Of a DNA stretch of 64,000 bases, positions 1 through 10,131 are shown in pieces. The translations under genes and the position numbers were made by a program. Source of the DNA: Limnephilus marmoratus (taxonomy: Eukaryota; Arthropoda; Insecta; Trichoptera; Limnephilidae); the NCBI GenBank assembly GCA_917880885.1, contig OU862920.1, forward strand, positions 36,677,019 through 36,741,018. The letters are read 5' to 3'. The notes under the pieces are model-generated. The model was not told where the DNA came from, searched no databases, and worked only from the letters and a program-made list of their open reading frames with translations. Numbering within the stretch: the first letter of the stretch is position 1; every line of letters starts with the position of its first letter.

Positions 1-967
1 ATAACTGTTATAAAAAAGATTATTAGAGGTAATTCAATGGTTTTGTTCTAAAAATGTACGGAAAAGATCATTTTTAATTCACCTACTGAAATCTGAAAAA
101 TAATAAAACTACTTGAAACTGATAGTCGATCCATTACTGCATTTTTTTAATAAAAATTTCAATTAGGTACTGTAGTTATTGGTTATTAAAATTCGCACCT
201 TGTTGATTCTTAATTAACAAAAGCCATTTTAGTAAAAAGTAATGATTTTCGTGTAAAGTTAATTTTTTAAAGTAATTGAATTGTTTTATGTTTCTTCAGC
301 TAATAACACTTTATTTGATACACGATCAACTCTTTTTAAATTACATTTAGGGGCTATTTCTTTAGCGGTTTTGATTCGCGAATACCTGTTGAATTTTGAT
401 TCTGTTTTTTCACCTTTCATTTGTTTCCTTACATTTTTTAAGTATTTCAAAAAATGTTTTCAATTCGCAATAATTTTATATTCCATTAATTTACACAGAA
501 ATGGTACTTGGATAGTCAGAGTTAGTGGTAGGCTGTACGAGGAAAGGTCACGTTATGCAGGGCAAGAGATCCCTATCTTTTTAGGATGAGAGCTACATAC
601 TTTAATGATAAATATCCCATAACCCTAACCTAACGTAATTAACTAAGTAACCTATTTAACCATTTTTTAAAGTATTTTTTCATCACTTTTAATGACTTTT
701 CATAGGAGATGATATTGAGTTGAATTCATTCCGAGTTGTCCGGTCATCAATTAATATATAGCTACCTACCTATTCATTTGACATCTATTCTACTACCAAT
801 TTCACCAAAAATTTTGATTGTTCTGATCTACCGTGTCAAACATAACATATATGTTGAAAATATATTTAGCTCACGGTTTATACATCATACTGCGGCGGGG
901 ATCAAACCCAAAACCGCACGATTCAAAATGTAATTAAGTAATAACACTATAATGTATGCTATGGAGG
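1..967. other. No gene recognised
   Basis: AT-rich sequence with only short, low-complexity open frames. I see no splice-flanked conserved peptide, RNA gene or terminal-repeat pair here. It may be host intergenic sequence or very old repeat. Confidence 0.5.
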
Positions 968-1152
968 TTATAGATACTCTCCGTATCGCCTTGATGTAAG
1001 ACCACCATTCAGCATTGAAACGTTGCTTGAAATGGCTTTAGTCGTGTTTGGTGACAAGATCTGAACAGTCAGGTACTTTCTCATCTTCTTCCACATCTCT
1101 TTCCCCTCCCCACTATCTTCAGCCTCACAACATACCCCAATTTGGGATGCCG
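968..1152 (+). repeat. tRNA-derived SINE body, 5' and 3' truncated
   Basis: This is an inverted, diverged copy of the body of the SINE seen complete at 60990-61420 and nearly complete at 2525-2926. Shared landmarks are the CACCATTCAG block near 1005, the C-rich stretch near 1100 and the CATACCCCAA block near 1132. The tRNA head is missing and there is no clear A-tail. Confidence 0.65.
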
Positions 1153-1372
1153 TTATGTATTTAACTATGTTAAAACTATGTCCACAAAGGCACACACGCG
1201 ACAGCTATGCCTCCAAACCAAATAATATTTTACCTATCTATTTTTTTTTGATTTACGAGATTCTTATATTTCTTGAAGAGATGAATCATTTAAATTTACT
1301 GAATTTAAAGTTAATGTCCTTCATAAATAGAACGGCGTCATTTGCGCCTTGCAACTTTTATCTCATGTGGGT

Positions 1373-1602
1373 TGTTAGGGGGTTTTTCTAGTCTTTATTA
1401 CATTTAAAAGACACTCTTTTTGAGTCATTTATTTACAAAACAATACATTTTAAAATAATTTTGACTATTTTTCAATACGATCTTTTGATCTCTAATAAAA
1501 TATGATAGCAACTAAAAATCAAACTAAAAACAACAGCATTCTTTTTTTAAATAACTGTCACCTCATAATGAATTAATGTATCAATTAATGCAGAACTTAA
1601 CA
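1373..1602 (-). repeat. BEL/Pao-type LTR (3' LTR of a minus-strand element)
   Basis: On the minus strand it begins TGTTAAG and ends CCCCTAACA, with the TG...CA ends of an LTR. Two further copies of the same LTR occur: a truncated one at 10768-10954 (plus) and a full one at 32805-33041 (minus). The LTR is separated from its internal region (3873-4200) by the hAT-like element at 1604-3872, which inserted exactly at the LTR/internal boundary. Shared internal features among copies are an AATGACTCA block and the GATCTTTTGATC palindrome. Confidence 0.7.
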
Positions 1603-1876
1603 CTAGACATGGGCAGATTTATTCCCAGAAGTGAATCGATTCAGTCTGATTCTCCTGGCCTTTTGAATTGATTCCTTCTATTCATTCCTTTAATTCAATT
1701 AATTCCAAAAAAAAAATTTTTTTTAATTTAAAAAAAAAATTTTAAAAAAAATTTAAAAAAATTATGTACTAGTGGAGAGGTTATGAAGCACCGCACTAAG
1801 AGGAGACCCATAGGTTACGAAGCACCGCACAAAGAGGAGACCGATTAGACTAAATCCTATAAATGTAGGTGTTTGC

Positions 1877-2158
1877 CTTTTTTTACATGAGCTCCACACA
1901 GGAGGCCCTACGGAAAATGAATTCCCTCAGGGCCTATGTTATCTTTGGGGACGCTGTGTGGAGGGTTTTTTTTAAGGAAAGGAAGGAGAGGAGAGTTATT
2001 GGGAAGGAAAAGGGTTTAAGGGGTGGGTAGGTATCTGGGGTTTAGTGTGTCCTGGTTATCCACCTCCAAGACCTAGACAAACCTCACCCCATGAACCCGG
2101 GCAACCCTGCTAAATCACCAAACGTGGCGAACCAGGCGTGGCAGAAGTGTTGGTTCCC
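1877..2158 (-). repeat. SINE-like repeat Z with LINE-type hairpin tail
   Basis: About 280 bp in minus orientation, flanked by similar copies of TTTGCCTTTTTT (left) and TTGCCTCTTTTT (right). It ends in an A-tail, seen as a T run at about 1878. The last 100 bases contain the CTCCACACAG/CTGTGTGGAG stem shared with the LINE 3' ends at 4872, 18722 and 24740. Other copies lie at 48488-48860 (minus), 52565-52920 (plus) and, degenerate, at 17150-17400 (plus). An uninterrupted version of the surrounding sequence exists at 51505-51605, confirming an insertion. A weak box-B-like GGGTTCATGGGG lies in the 5' half on the minus strand. Confidence 0.6.
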
Positions 2159-2274
2159 AAATTGCCTCTTTTTGATGTCTTTATTTTTCGTTTCATCGAG
2201 TTTCAAAACACAACGGTGCTAAAGAAGTTTTCACTACACAAAGCACTCTTCTTAGGGTGAATTTGCCTATTTCA

Positions 2275-2339
2275 GATACGTTGGCTAAAGAAGGACGTAG
2301 CGCAACACGGCATAACACCCCAAAAACAAATAACGAAAA
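2275..2339 (+). repeat. 65-bp insert with 12-bp target duplication
   Basis: Flanked by perfect TTGCCTATTTCA copies at 2263-2274 and 2340-2351. The insert ends in an A-rich stretch, and its last 47 bases match the right half of the hairpin element at 49536-49617. This looks like a short, severely 5'-truncated retroposed copy. Confidence 0.6.
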
Positions 2340-2524
2340 TTGCCTATTTCACTTCAAATTAATATTACGAATTACGTTGTTCTGAAAAATTGTGCTACGG
2401 GGTTAATGCAATATTAAAATATTACATTTGTTAAAACAAAAAAAAAATTGACAAGAAAAATGTATTTACATTAGTTTCGTTTTGTTTCACCCCTAACGTT
2501 TTACCAATTTTATTTTATTTCACG

Positions 2525-2926
2525 TGATCTTTTTTTTTTTTTTTACAGTGAATACCGCACAAGAATCTCAACTGCTCCCGTCTGGAGCCAGTGAGACTAT
2601 GGCATCCCCAATTGGGGTATGTTGTGAGGCTGAAGGTAGCGGGGAGGGGAAGGAGGTGGGGAAGAGGAAGGTTGGGAAGTACCTGGCTATTCAGATCTGG
2701 TCACTAAACACGGCTAAAGCCATTTTCAAGCAACGTTTCAATTCTGAATGGTGGTCTTACACCAGGGCGATACTGATAGTATCTTCCACTCTGGAACATG
2801 CCGCAAATATACTATATATTATTTATATGAATTAATTGTGAAATAACACAAATTAATCAAATAAAATTTATTTGCGCATGCCGGGTTCGAACCCGCGACC
2901 TCCGGAATGTGAGTCAAGAGTCTAAT
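2525..2926 (-). repeat. tRNA-derived SINE, 5'-truncated in the tRNA head
   Basis: Nearly identical to 60990-61420. The minus strand carries the box B GGTTCGAACCC, at about 2884-2894, then the body, then an A-tail seen as a T run at 2530-2545. The 5' part of the tRNA-like head, with box A, is missing beyond about 2926. It lies inside the hAT-like element. Confidence 0.75.
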
Positions 2927-3585
2927 ATAAACAAACATTTTATCATTTAAAGACATTCTTTTATGACAGCTGACCACAGCCGATTGCCGAAGTTCGGCGG
3001 CTCAAAGTAGGTAGGTATTTGTCGGAAGTTTTCAATCAACTATGTAATGAAATTGACGGCTTGGCCAACGGAGAGGAATGAGTGAACCCGCACGGTCAGT
3101 TTCGCGGCGAGCATTGAGGAATGAATTAGTTACTTTTGACTAGTGTCTTGCCTCTTGCCTCGCAGTGAGTTGATTACTCGCGAGCTGCGGACCTAGCAGG
3201 AACTGGGTTTGGTCCTGTTGGGTGTTGGGATCTGAGATTGACGCGATCACAGAGACGATGACGTCACAACTGAATTGAGATTTAATTCCTGAACTAGTGA
3301 AAAAGACTTCGCGCCCCGGACAAACTTGTTAGCGACAGACTATAAACCAGAGACTATTTACGCGGGACGGGCTCGATCGGTGCGGCGGGACTATGACTGG
3401 ATCATATACTGAATAGAAGCAATGTACCTATTAATTCCTGCTTTGTGAAAGAGACAATTTCTGAACTAGTAACTCGGCCGATTCGCTTTCGTATTTCGCT
3501 TGGGCTGACCACGATGAAGTTGGTACCTACGGGTATTTTACGAATGGCGCGCGGAAAAGATATACTTTACGTGTTTTGCACTATT

Positions 3586-3634
3586 ATTTAAATATTATTC
3601 TATGGGCGCGCCGCCCATAGATTAATATTTAAAT
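3586..3634. repeat. Near-perfect palindrome (23-bp arms, 3-nt loop)
   Basis: Arms 3586-3608 and 3612-3634 are reverse complements with one mismatch, around a GGGCGCGCCGCCC centre in otherwise AT-rich sequence. It could extrude as a cruciform. It sits in the right half of the hAT-like element and nothing coding is seen beside it. Confidence 0.8.
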
Positions 3635-3872
3635 ATTTACGAATCATTATAATATTTAAATCGTTTACGGTAGGTACACATCATTCATTGAAATAATTTA
3701 ACATTAAAATAAATGGAAAATAAAAACGAATGGTGCCGTTAAAAATCGTAGGATGCAAGGCCAAAGATGAGGAATGAAGACTCAATTCCTTTTAAAATTG
3801 AGAATCAGATCGAGTGTGTCACAAGATTGAATTTATTCACTTAATTCAGTCATTCAATTTCGCCCACGTCTA

Positions 3873-4200
3873 CTTAACACACCCGCCCGAGAGGGGTTGA
3901 ATCACTATTAATGATACTTAAATCCAAGCAATATTTGAATATTTTCAAAATAAATAATAAAATCGAATCTTAAAATCTCATTCTAGAGAATTACTTGTTT
4001 ATTTTTCTTTTCTAATAAACAAAAAACAAGACAAACAACAAAAAATATTAGTTCTCAATCAACCACAGGTAAATGGTAAGTAAAAGAAACCTAACATAAA
4101 TGACTCAGAACGACACAAACAAAAATCTTGATGAGGGGGCTTCTGCTTCATCCATTGATTGTTAGAGGCCGCATGCAGGAAAAACCATTTTCCATTTTTT
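3873..4200 (-). mobile_element. BEL/Pao internal 3' region next to the LTR
   Basis: Reverse-complement match to 10290-10768, the stretch between the integrase stop and the 3' LTR of the plus-strand BEL. It lacks about 120 bp present in that copy (10609-10730). It adjoins the LTR at 1373-1602 once the hAT-like element is removed. At about 4200 it meets the truncated ORF2 start of a Jockey LINE. Confidence 0.65.
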
Positions 4201-4250
4201 ATTACTAGACTATGACAATTCCACTGAAGAATCCTCAGCAGGGGAGCCAT
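4201..4250 (-). pseudogene. Start of Jockey-type ORF2, truncated
   Basis: The minus strand begins MAPLLRILQWNCHSL, the typical opening of a Jockey-clade endonuclease domain (the strand containing the catalytic Asn of apurinic-like nucleases). Only about 17 residues remain before it joins BEL sequence at about 4200. ORF1 of the same element lies just upstream (4530-5770), so this is the 5' part of one LINE whose endonuclease and RT have been lost. The missing 3' end is unusual, because LINE copies normally lose their 5' end; a later deletion or rearrangement is implied. Confidence 0.6.
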
Positions 4251-4529
4251 TTTTAGTTGAGTTGATAATATTTGTTTAGCAACGTGGGACGGTATTTAAA
4301 TGTTGTTTATATTTTTGTAAAATATGTAAAAATGAGGTGATTAGTGTAAAGTAAAGTTTTATATTATAATTTTGTTCATTACTAGATGACTTCAGGTAAG
4401 TATTGAAATTTGAACTGGAAGGAAGTTGTCCATTACGGAACCACAGAAGGGATTCGTGATTAGCATTATTTTTTTTGTTAGAACTCTAGGTTTCACGACC
4501 CTTTCAACAGTTTTTCTAAATGAAGGAGA

Positions 4530-5770
4530 AGAAGGTTGAGAAGGGGTGGAATTTTAAAAAATTTTGGAAGTTACTTCAGAATAAGATGGAATGGATTTGT
4601 TAAACATTGATGCTTCCGCATAAGAGATGCTCTTCTCGGCCATTGTTTGTTTAATATTGCGCTGCCTTGACAGTTCAGGGCAAGTTTTGCTGATGGACAT
4701 GTGGATTCCGGAGCAGTTTAAACATTTATAATTTTCCTCTGTTTTATCGCAGGAATCGTCACAATGGGATGAACTGCACTTGAAGCAACGGGGTTCCGAT
4801 CTGCAGAGGTTCTTCGTGTGTCCAAATCTGCAGCACTTGTAGCACTGCACAGTTGGGAACACATACAGCTCTTTTTTTACATTAACTCCACACAGGAGGC
4901 CTTGAGGAAAATAATTTCCCTCAAAGCCTATGTCATCTGGGATGCTGTGTGGAGGGTCTTTTTAAGGAGAGCTCTACTGGTAAAGAGACGTTAAACATAG
5001 TAGCATTTTGTGGAAGGTCTTTGCTGTCAAAGGTTAGGACAACAGATTGGGAGGGTCCGCATTCTACAGAATTTCCCGTATTAAACCTGTAATTTAGACT
5101 TTTCCGAAACCTTGAGGAACAGTAATGTTCTCCAGGATGTCCTCTATCGACCAGTGCGGTGGGATCCCTTTTGTGATACCTAGGCTTGTAATCTGATATG
5201 TAGGTATGAAAACGTTGTACGAGTTTTTTTTGCAACAGATTTTACAAAGATATTGGCCTCAGCCGCTGTCTTGAATTCAACAGAAAGACGGTTACGGTCA
5301 ACTAACTTAACTCCAAAAATGTCCAAATTCCACATCGTATAAATTTGATTTTTTTTCATCCTTTGAAATTTTAGTCACGTGTGTAATGTATGGTGGTCTA
5401 TCAAGATTATTATACAGACATGAGATCTGTAAAAGAGTAGTGGTTAGCAGTGGGGCGGGTGTGGTGGAAGGGCTTGCCGGACTTGGGTTTGAAATCCAGG
5501 AAGAAGTGGACGGAATTATGTACATCTTGTAAAACAGAAGAATTATTTTGAAGGGAGTCGTTTTGCGTGGAGGGTATTTTACGATGTATCTGTTCAAAAT
5601 CTGTTGCATTTCTATTTTCTGCTGGTTTAGCAATTTTTCTTTTTTTTTGACATGATCGTTACTAAGTCCGAAGCCTCCGGAATATTAACCACGATCATTT
5701 TTTTCCTATCACCCGAGGATTCAGATAGCAAACCATCATCTGGAGGATCAGGTGGTTTTTCTTGATCCAT
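4530..5770 (-). pseudogene. Jockey-type LINE ORF1 (gag-like), disrupted
   Basis: The frame starts at 5770 (MDQEKPPDPPDDG) and continues with frameshifts to about 4530. The C-terminal third carries CCHC zinc knuckles: CYKCCRFGHTKNLC near 4850, CFKCSSSHCDDSC near 4790 and CLNCSGIHMSISKTC near 4720. These bind nucleic acid in the LINE ribonucleoprotein. A 97-bp fragment of another LINE's 3' tail (4872-4968) is inserted just before the first knuckle; the peptide on its two sides is continuous when the insert is ignored. Several frameshifts show the copy is dead. The 5' UTR probably extends to about 5925. Confidence 0.65.
4872..4968 (-). mobile_element. 5'-truncated LINE/SINE 3' tail inserted in ORF1
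   Basis: Contains only the CTCCACACAG...CTGTGTGGAG hairpin and A-tail. Short AGCTCT copies flank it (about 4866 and 4968). It interrupts the Jockey ORF1 just before the first zinc knuckle. Confidence 0.6.
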
Positions 5771-5931
5771 TTTCGAACAAATCGAAAGGACACAAATAAA
5801 AAAAATCTTACCTTAACTGCTCCGAAGAACCAATTGCATAACACAAATACTTACTGTGAAAACAAATATACAAGTAAAAACTATATTACACTAATTTACG
5901 ATACTATTGAAAAAGCTATTATCTATATAAA

Positions 5932-6240
5932 ATGATTAATTATGTAAAGAGGAATGAAATGACACTGCCACAGTTAGACGGTAGCCTTTGTTTTCAACGG
6001 GAAACCTTTGAAAATCAATTTTTCATGGTAATGGCCGAGGCAAAAGGGAAAATAGCAGCCGTGGAACAAACGAAATTTGAAATTAAATTGCCTCACCTAA
6101 AATTGCAAGAATTCAGTGGTGATCAAAAAAATTGGAACACCTTTTTGGAAACGTTTAAAGCATAATCATAACAATAATTTACTAAGTAACGTCCAAAAGT
6201 TTTATTATTTGCAATCGTGTTTAAAGGGTGACGCGGCAAT
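5932..6240 (+). pseudogene. BEL/Pao gag fragment
   Basis: Encodes a piece of the same gag as the better copy at 31477-32370 (minus). The shared peptide runs ETFENQFF...KLQEFSGDQKNW...FLETFKA and then breaks by frameshift near 6165. The matching peptide resumes in another frame to about 6240. Gag would form the particle core. All of zinc knuckle, protease, RT and RNase H are absent: the sequence passes directly to the integrase at 6443, with about 200 bp of unrecognised AT-rich sequence between. Confidence 0.65.
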
Positions 6241-6442
6241 TTCAGCAAAAACATAAAATTATTTTACCTGCAAGCACAAACTAACGGAATTAATAATACG
6301 CCATTGTCATTATATTAATTTACACGCCGGAATATTATCATCATATTAATTTTTACTATCGGAAATAAGGTTATAATTCTGGCCGATCTATGGAAAAAAT
6401 ACAGTAAAACGGATATTACATAAATGTATTGTATATTTTAGA

Positions 6443-6722
6443 TTACGTCCTGCCACTGGTCAGCAGATAATGGGCAATCTGCCCAGTGATCGAGTTCACC
6501 CCAGCCGACCGTTCACCATAACCGGTTTGGACTATGCAGGGCCTTTGCCAATTAAAAGTGAAATTTTGAAAACGGCTCCAATGATTAAATCGTATTTATG
6601 TATTTTTGTCTGTCTAGCCACTAAGGCAGCCCATCTAGAGCTAGTAACAGATTTATCTAGCGAAACTTTCTTAAATGGTTTAAAACGGTTTATAGCTCGT
6701 AGAGGTCAACCCAAGAAAACAT
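6443..6722 (+). pseudogene. BEL/Pao integrase core, N-terminal half
   Basis: Reads through the region before the DDE core and into it: GNLPSDRV..SRPF, TGLDYAGPL (first catalytic Asp), KSYLCIFVCLATKAAHLELV and FIARRGQPKK. This is a BEL/Pao integrase. The frame is open, but the downstream part with the second catalytic Asp is displaced by a minus-strand LINE (6723-9490). The integrase resumes near 9505; the residues around the second Asp are not found on either side. Confidence 0.75.
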
Positions 6723-7140
6723 TTATTTTTTTATTTTTTTTATTTATTTTAGCATATAAAATATAATATACATTTAGATAATGTAGTAATTTGCGTACAT
6801 GTTCATTTTAAAATACGTTAATACCACTCTTCCATGGAAGCATTAGCTTGTGTCTGGAAGAGTAGTGTACATTTTTAATGCTATATTTAAGTTCTTAAAT
6901 TACAATGTGAATGTAAAAAACAATAAGTTGTAAGTTCGGTGATATGTAAATAGTTGCTAAAAACAATACAAAATTTAACTTATTTGAAGAACAGAGTATC
7001 ACTTGGAAACTGAGTTATAAGTAGTTGTTCTTGAGATTAGATTAGTCGGAAACTTTTTTTTTCGTTTTTTTTTTATATTATCTTTAAAATATTTTTTAAC
7101 AGTGTTTATTAATTGGATTTTATCATTAGTTTTTCTAATT
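6723..7140 (-). mobile_element. LINE E 3' UTR with terminal hairpin and A-rich tail
   Basis: Follows the RT ORF on the minus strand. A 9-bp stem (6826-6834 with 6855-6863, 20-nt loop) lies about 100 nt before the A/T-rich tail that joins the BEL integrase at 6723. LINE A and LINE H have equivalent hairpins of different sequence. Confidence 0.6.
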
Positions 7141-8571
7141 TCATCCGGTAATCGGTTGAAAATAAGTCTTCCTTGATAAGTATAATAATTTTGTGCAAAG
7201 GAAGTGTTTAATTTTTGGGCATGAGAAAATATATATATGTCTAGTACGGTTTTCAGTTATAAATTGATATTTTTCTTTTTCTTTTATAGTTTGAATCAAT
7301 GCATTTCTATTGTATAGATCTTTGAAAGATGGTACTTGGAACTCCTTAAATAATTGATCCGTTGGGTAGTCAGAAGGTTTTTTTAATATGATTTTAATTA
7401 TTAGCCTCTGCACAACTTCAATTGGGGAAAGATTAGTTTTGTATGCGGATCCCCAGCTAATGATAGCATATTGTAAAGTTGATTGAACAAAAGCGTAATA
7501 TATTAGATATAAGTTTTTTACAGATAAAAAATTTCTGATTCTTAAAAATATATAAATCAATTTTCTAATTTTTTTTACAACTTGACAAATTTGTTCCTTC
7601 CATTTCAAATTTTTATCGATAATGACTCCTAAATATTTGATTGTGTTTGTTGTTTTTAATATTGTGCAGTTTTGGATACAATAATTTTTACTATGTGTTT
7701 TGGAATTATCATGGATGATGATGTCAATGTTTTTAAGGGTATCATTTTTGTGTATTGCAAATGGAATTACAAATGTTTTATCACCATTTAGTGATAGTAA
7801 ATTTACGTCGAAGAAGTTCTTTAAAATATTTATGTCTTCGGTGGCTTTAAATGTTACTTTTTCCCAAGTTTTATCGCTAATTATTAATACCGTATCATCG
7901 GCATATGAAGTAATTTGGCCATGTAGTGGTTGAAAAAAAATGTCATTAACATATATGGTGAAAAGGATTGGTCCAATTACTGTACCTTGAGGGATTCCAA
8001 AGTCTGATATTTCTTTATCGCTATTAATCTGATTTATTTTTACGACTTGCGGTCGATTTTTTAGGTAGTTCGAAATCCATTTAATTGCATTGTCTTTTAT
8101 ACCTATATTGTTTAGTTTTTTTAGTAGAATCTCATGGGATATACTATCAAAAGCTTTTCTGAGATCAATAAATACACCGGCACATTTTTCACCTTTATCC
8201 AATGATTCGTTGATATATGAGGTTACATTAGCAATAGCATCTTGTGTGCTGAGTGACTTTATAAAACCAAACTGGTTTTTGTGAAGAATTTTATTACTTT
8301 CTAGGAAACTGACTAATTGATTTTTCACAATTTTTTCAAAAATCTTTCCAATGTTTGAGATTAGACAAATTGGGCGATAGTTAGTTACTTGTTGAGGATT
8401 TCCAGATTTATAAATAGGTGAAATAATTGTATTTTTATAATTTGTCGGAAATATTCCCTCTGTTAAACTTAAGTTTATCAAATGAGTAATTGGTTTCACC
8501 AAATGAATTTTCATGGATTTTAGAAAATGTACTGTAATAAGGTCAAATCCGGGAGACGAACCTCCTTTCAT
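7141..8571 (-). CDS. LINE E reverse transcriptase (ORF2 C-terminal part)
   Basis: An open 476-residue frame on the minus strand with the RT blocks in order: NYRPICLISNIGKIFEKIV near residue 65, NQFGF and the GVFIDLRKAFDSISHEILL block near 140, GIPQGTVIGPILF near 195, catalytic SYADDTVLI near 225, then KYLGVIIDKNLKW in the thumb. The upstream RT start and endonuclease remnant are at 8572-9464, separated by a frameshift. The family resembles LINE A and LINE H (CR1/Jockey group, clade unsure). The element lies inside a BEL integrase. The RT has both catalytic Asp residues, but the whole ORF2 is broken. Confidence 0.75.
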   Translation of the reverse strand: MKGGSSPGFDLITVHFLKSMKIHLVKPITHLINLSLTEGIFPTNYKNTIISPIYKSGNPQQVTNYRPICLISNIGKIFEKIVKNQLVSFLESNKILHKNQFGFIKSLSTQDAIANVTSYINESLDKGEKCAGVFIDLRKAFDSISHEILLKKLNNIGIKDNAIKWISNYLKNRPQVVKINQINSDKEISDFGIPQGTVIGPILFTIYVNDIFFQPLHGQITSYADDTVLIISDKTWEKVTFKATEDINILKNFFDVNLLSLNGDKTFVIPFAIHKNDTLKNIDIIIHDNSKTHSKNYCIQNCTILKTTNTIKYLGVIIDKNLKWKEQICQVVKKIRKLIYIFLRIRNFLSVKNLYLIYYAFVQSTLQYAIISWGSAYKTNLSPIEVVQRLIIKIILKKPSDYPTDQLFKEFQVPSFKDLYNRNALIQTIKEKEKYQFITENRTRHIYIFSCPKIKHFLCTKLLYLSRKTYFQPITG

Positions 8572-9490
8572 GCCTTCTATTATTTTTAAAACTTCACTTT
8601 CTGAGGTTTTTTCAAATTTTGTTAAATTACTATGATTTTGTACATTTTCAATCGTTTGTGTTTTCGGGTTAAAAGATTTATTGATATTTTTCGCAAGATT
8701 TTTTCCTACATTAGCAAAAAAAGAATTAAAGATGTTTGCACATTGTTTAGGTTGATTATTAGCATCTATGATTTTATTTTCATGTTCAATGTATTTTATT
8801 TTTTGTGTTTTTTAGTGTAATCCATGGCTAAGTTAACTGTTTTCCATATTTGTTTATTGTTATTGTCTGTAGAAAGTATTTTATTTTTGAAATAGTCTTC
8901 TTTATTTTGTTTGATACAGTATGTTAATTTATTTTTAAATTTTTTGTAAGAAGTGTATGCTTTTTCATTTAGAGGATTTTTCAATGTTGTTTTGTAAAGT
9001 TTTTCTTTGTTTCTAATTGATATTATAAGTCCTTGTGTAATCCAAGGCTTTAAAATTCTTAGTTTAGATTTAATGCGGACTGTAGTTTCAGTAGTTGAAT
9101 TTTTTATGTATTGAGACAATATATTTTCAAAGTTTTTTGAGCAAGTCTCAGTATCATAACTATTTAACACGTTGTTCCATTGTTCATTTCTTAGTTTTTT
9201 GGATAAAATAGTCATATTTGTGTAGGATTTGGTCTTTGTTAGATTAAATTTTTTATGTTTAATTTTGTTATCATAGAAAAGAATGCATGCATGGTGGTCA
9301 GTTATATTCGTTTTCCAAACAATTGATTTCATTTTGTCTATATTTTTAATATTTATGTTAGTCCATATATGGTCTAAACAAGATAATACATATTCTGAGA
9401 ATGCTTCCAATTTCAAAGGGGCTTGTAATATATTAAAGGAACTGTATGACATTTTAAGAAGCAATGATGAAAAAATTTATTATTGATGAC
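8572..9490 (-). pseudogene. LINE E ORF2 upstream part (endonuclease end and linker)
   Basis: Open from 9464 to 8796, ending in a frameshift near 8816; the continuing frame reaches the RT at 8571. Only the end of the endonuclease is present, with the DHHA motif (His of the SDH-type site) near residue 55. A long Lys/Asn-rich linker with a W[IV]TQGL motif follows. The copy is 5'-truncated at about 9490, where BEL integrase sequence resumes, so the insertion arose by ordinary truncated reverse transcription. Confidence 0.65.
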
Positions 9491-9504
9491 AAATTATTGA
9501 TGAC

Positions 9505-10131
9505 AAAATATTTAGCAAATAGAACTATCGAATGGTATTTTATTACTCCACTCGCGCCCACTCGGGGAGGACTCTGGTAAGCTGCGGTAAAATCTGCCAA
9601 GTATCATTTATATAGAATCACTAATTGTTCATCTTTAACTTTTGAGCTACTGTACACTGTAATATGTCAAATTGAGGCGTGTTTAAACTCGAGATCCTTG
9701 ACCCCACTGTCTAACGATCCAAATGATTTGAATCCCTTAACTCCCAACCACTTCCTTATGGGCAAAAGCGCGTCTGTTATTCCTGAATTGGATGTCCAAG
9801 AAGTACAATGCAACCGACGGAGTCAATATAAAAAAAAAAAACAGTTTTGGGTCAGGTGGAAGAAAGATTACCTCGGAGAATTTCAAAAAAGAACCAAGCC
9901 AGTAATCAGAGGTCGCTGAAGAAGGATGACTTGGTCATTTTAAATGAGGATAATCTGCCTCCTGTTTAGTGGAAAATGGCCCGCGTTCTATCCTCTCATC
10001 CTGGAGCTGATCGAATTGTAAGGGTGGTCACCCTCAAGACTTCCCAAGGGACATTTGTGCGGCTTATAACCAAAATATGTTTGCTGCCCCTGGATGATAA
10101 TTCGGATCCAGTCCGGTTTCTCCCTTCTTGA
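9505..10131 (+). pseudogene. BEL/Pao integrase C-terminal half
   Basis: Continues the integrase interrupted at 6722. It contains the P..P..GGLW block near 9550 (catalytic Glu region, here followed by a stop), EACLNSRSLTP near 9680, LTPNHFLMGK near 9735, FW.RW..DYL near 9850 and a C-terminal DDLV...LLPLDDN segment ending at a stop near 10131. One in-frame stop and a frameshift near 9918 show decay. The 3' LTR starts 640 bp further on. Confidence 0.75.

Larger units (their letters stand above)
1604..3872. mobile_element. hAT-like DNA element, 8-bp TSD CTTAACAC
   Basis: A 2,269-bp element bounded by direct copies of CTTAACAC at 1596-1603 and 3873-3880. It begins TAGACATGGGCA and its right end, read inward, begins TAGACGTGGGCG. 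The TSD fits the hAT pattern nTnnnnAn. No transposase was recognised, so it looks non-autonomous. Its interior has collected a hairpin-tailed repeat (1877-2158), a 65-bp insert (2275-2339), a SINE (2525-2926) and a GC-centred palindrome (3586-3634). If the element and one TSD are removed, a BEL LTR is rejoined to its own internal region, which supports the boundaries. Confidence 0.75.

Noticed and set aside
281..933. Open frames of 65-102 residues
   Set aside because: AT-rich, no conserved motif, no splice context; similar in length to chance frames elsewhere.
2524..2835. 103-residue open frame, repeated at 61018-61317
   Set aside because: Both lie antisense in the tRNA-derived SINE body; not a gene.
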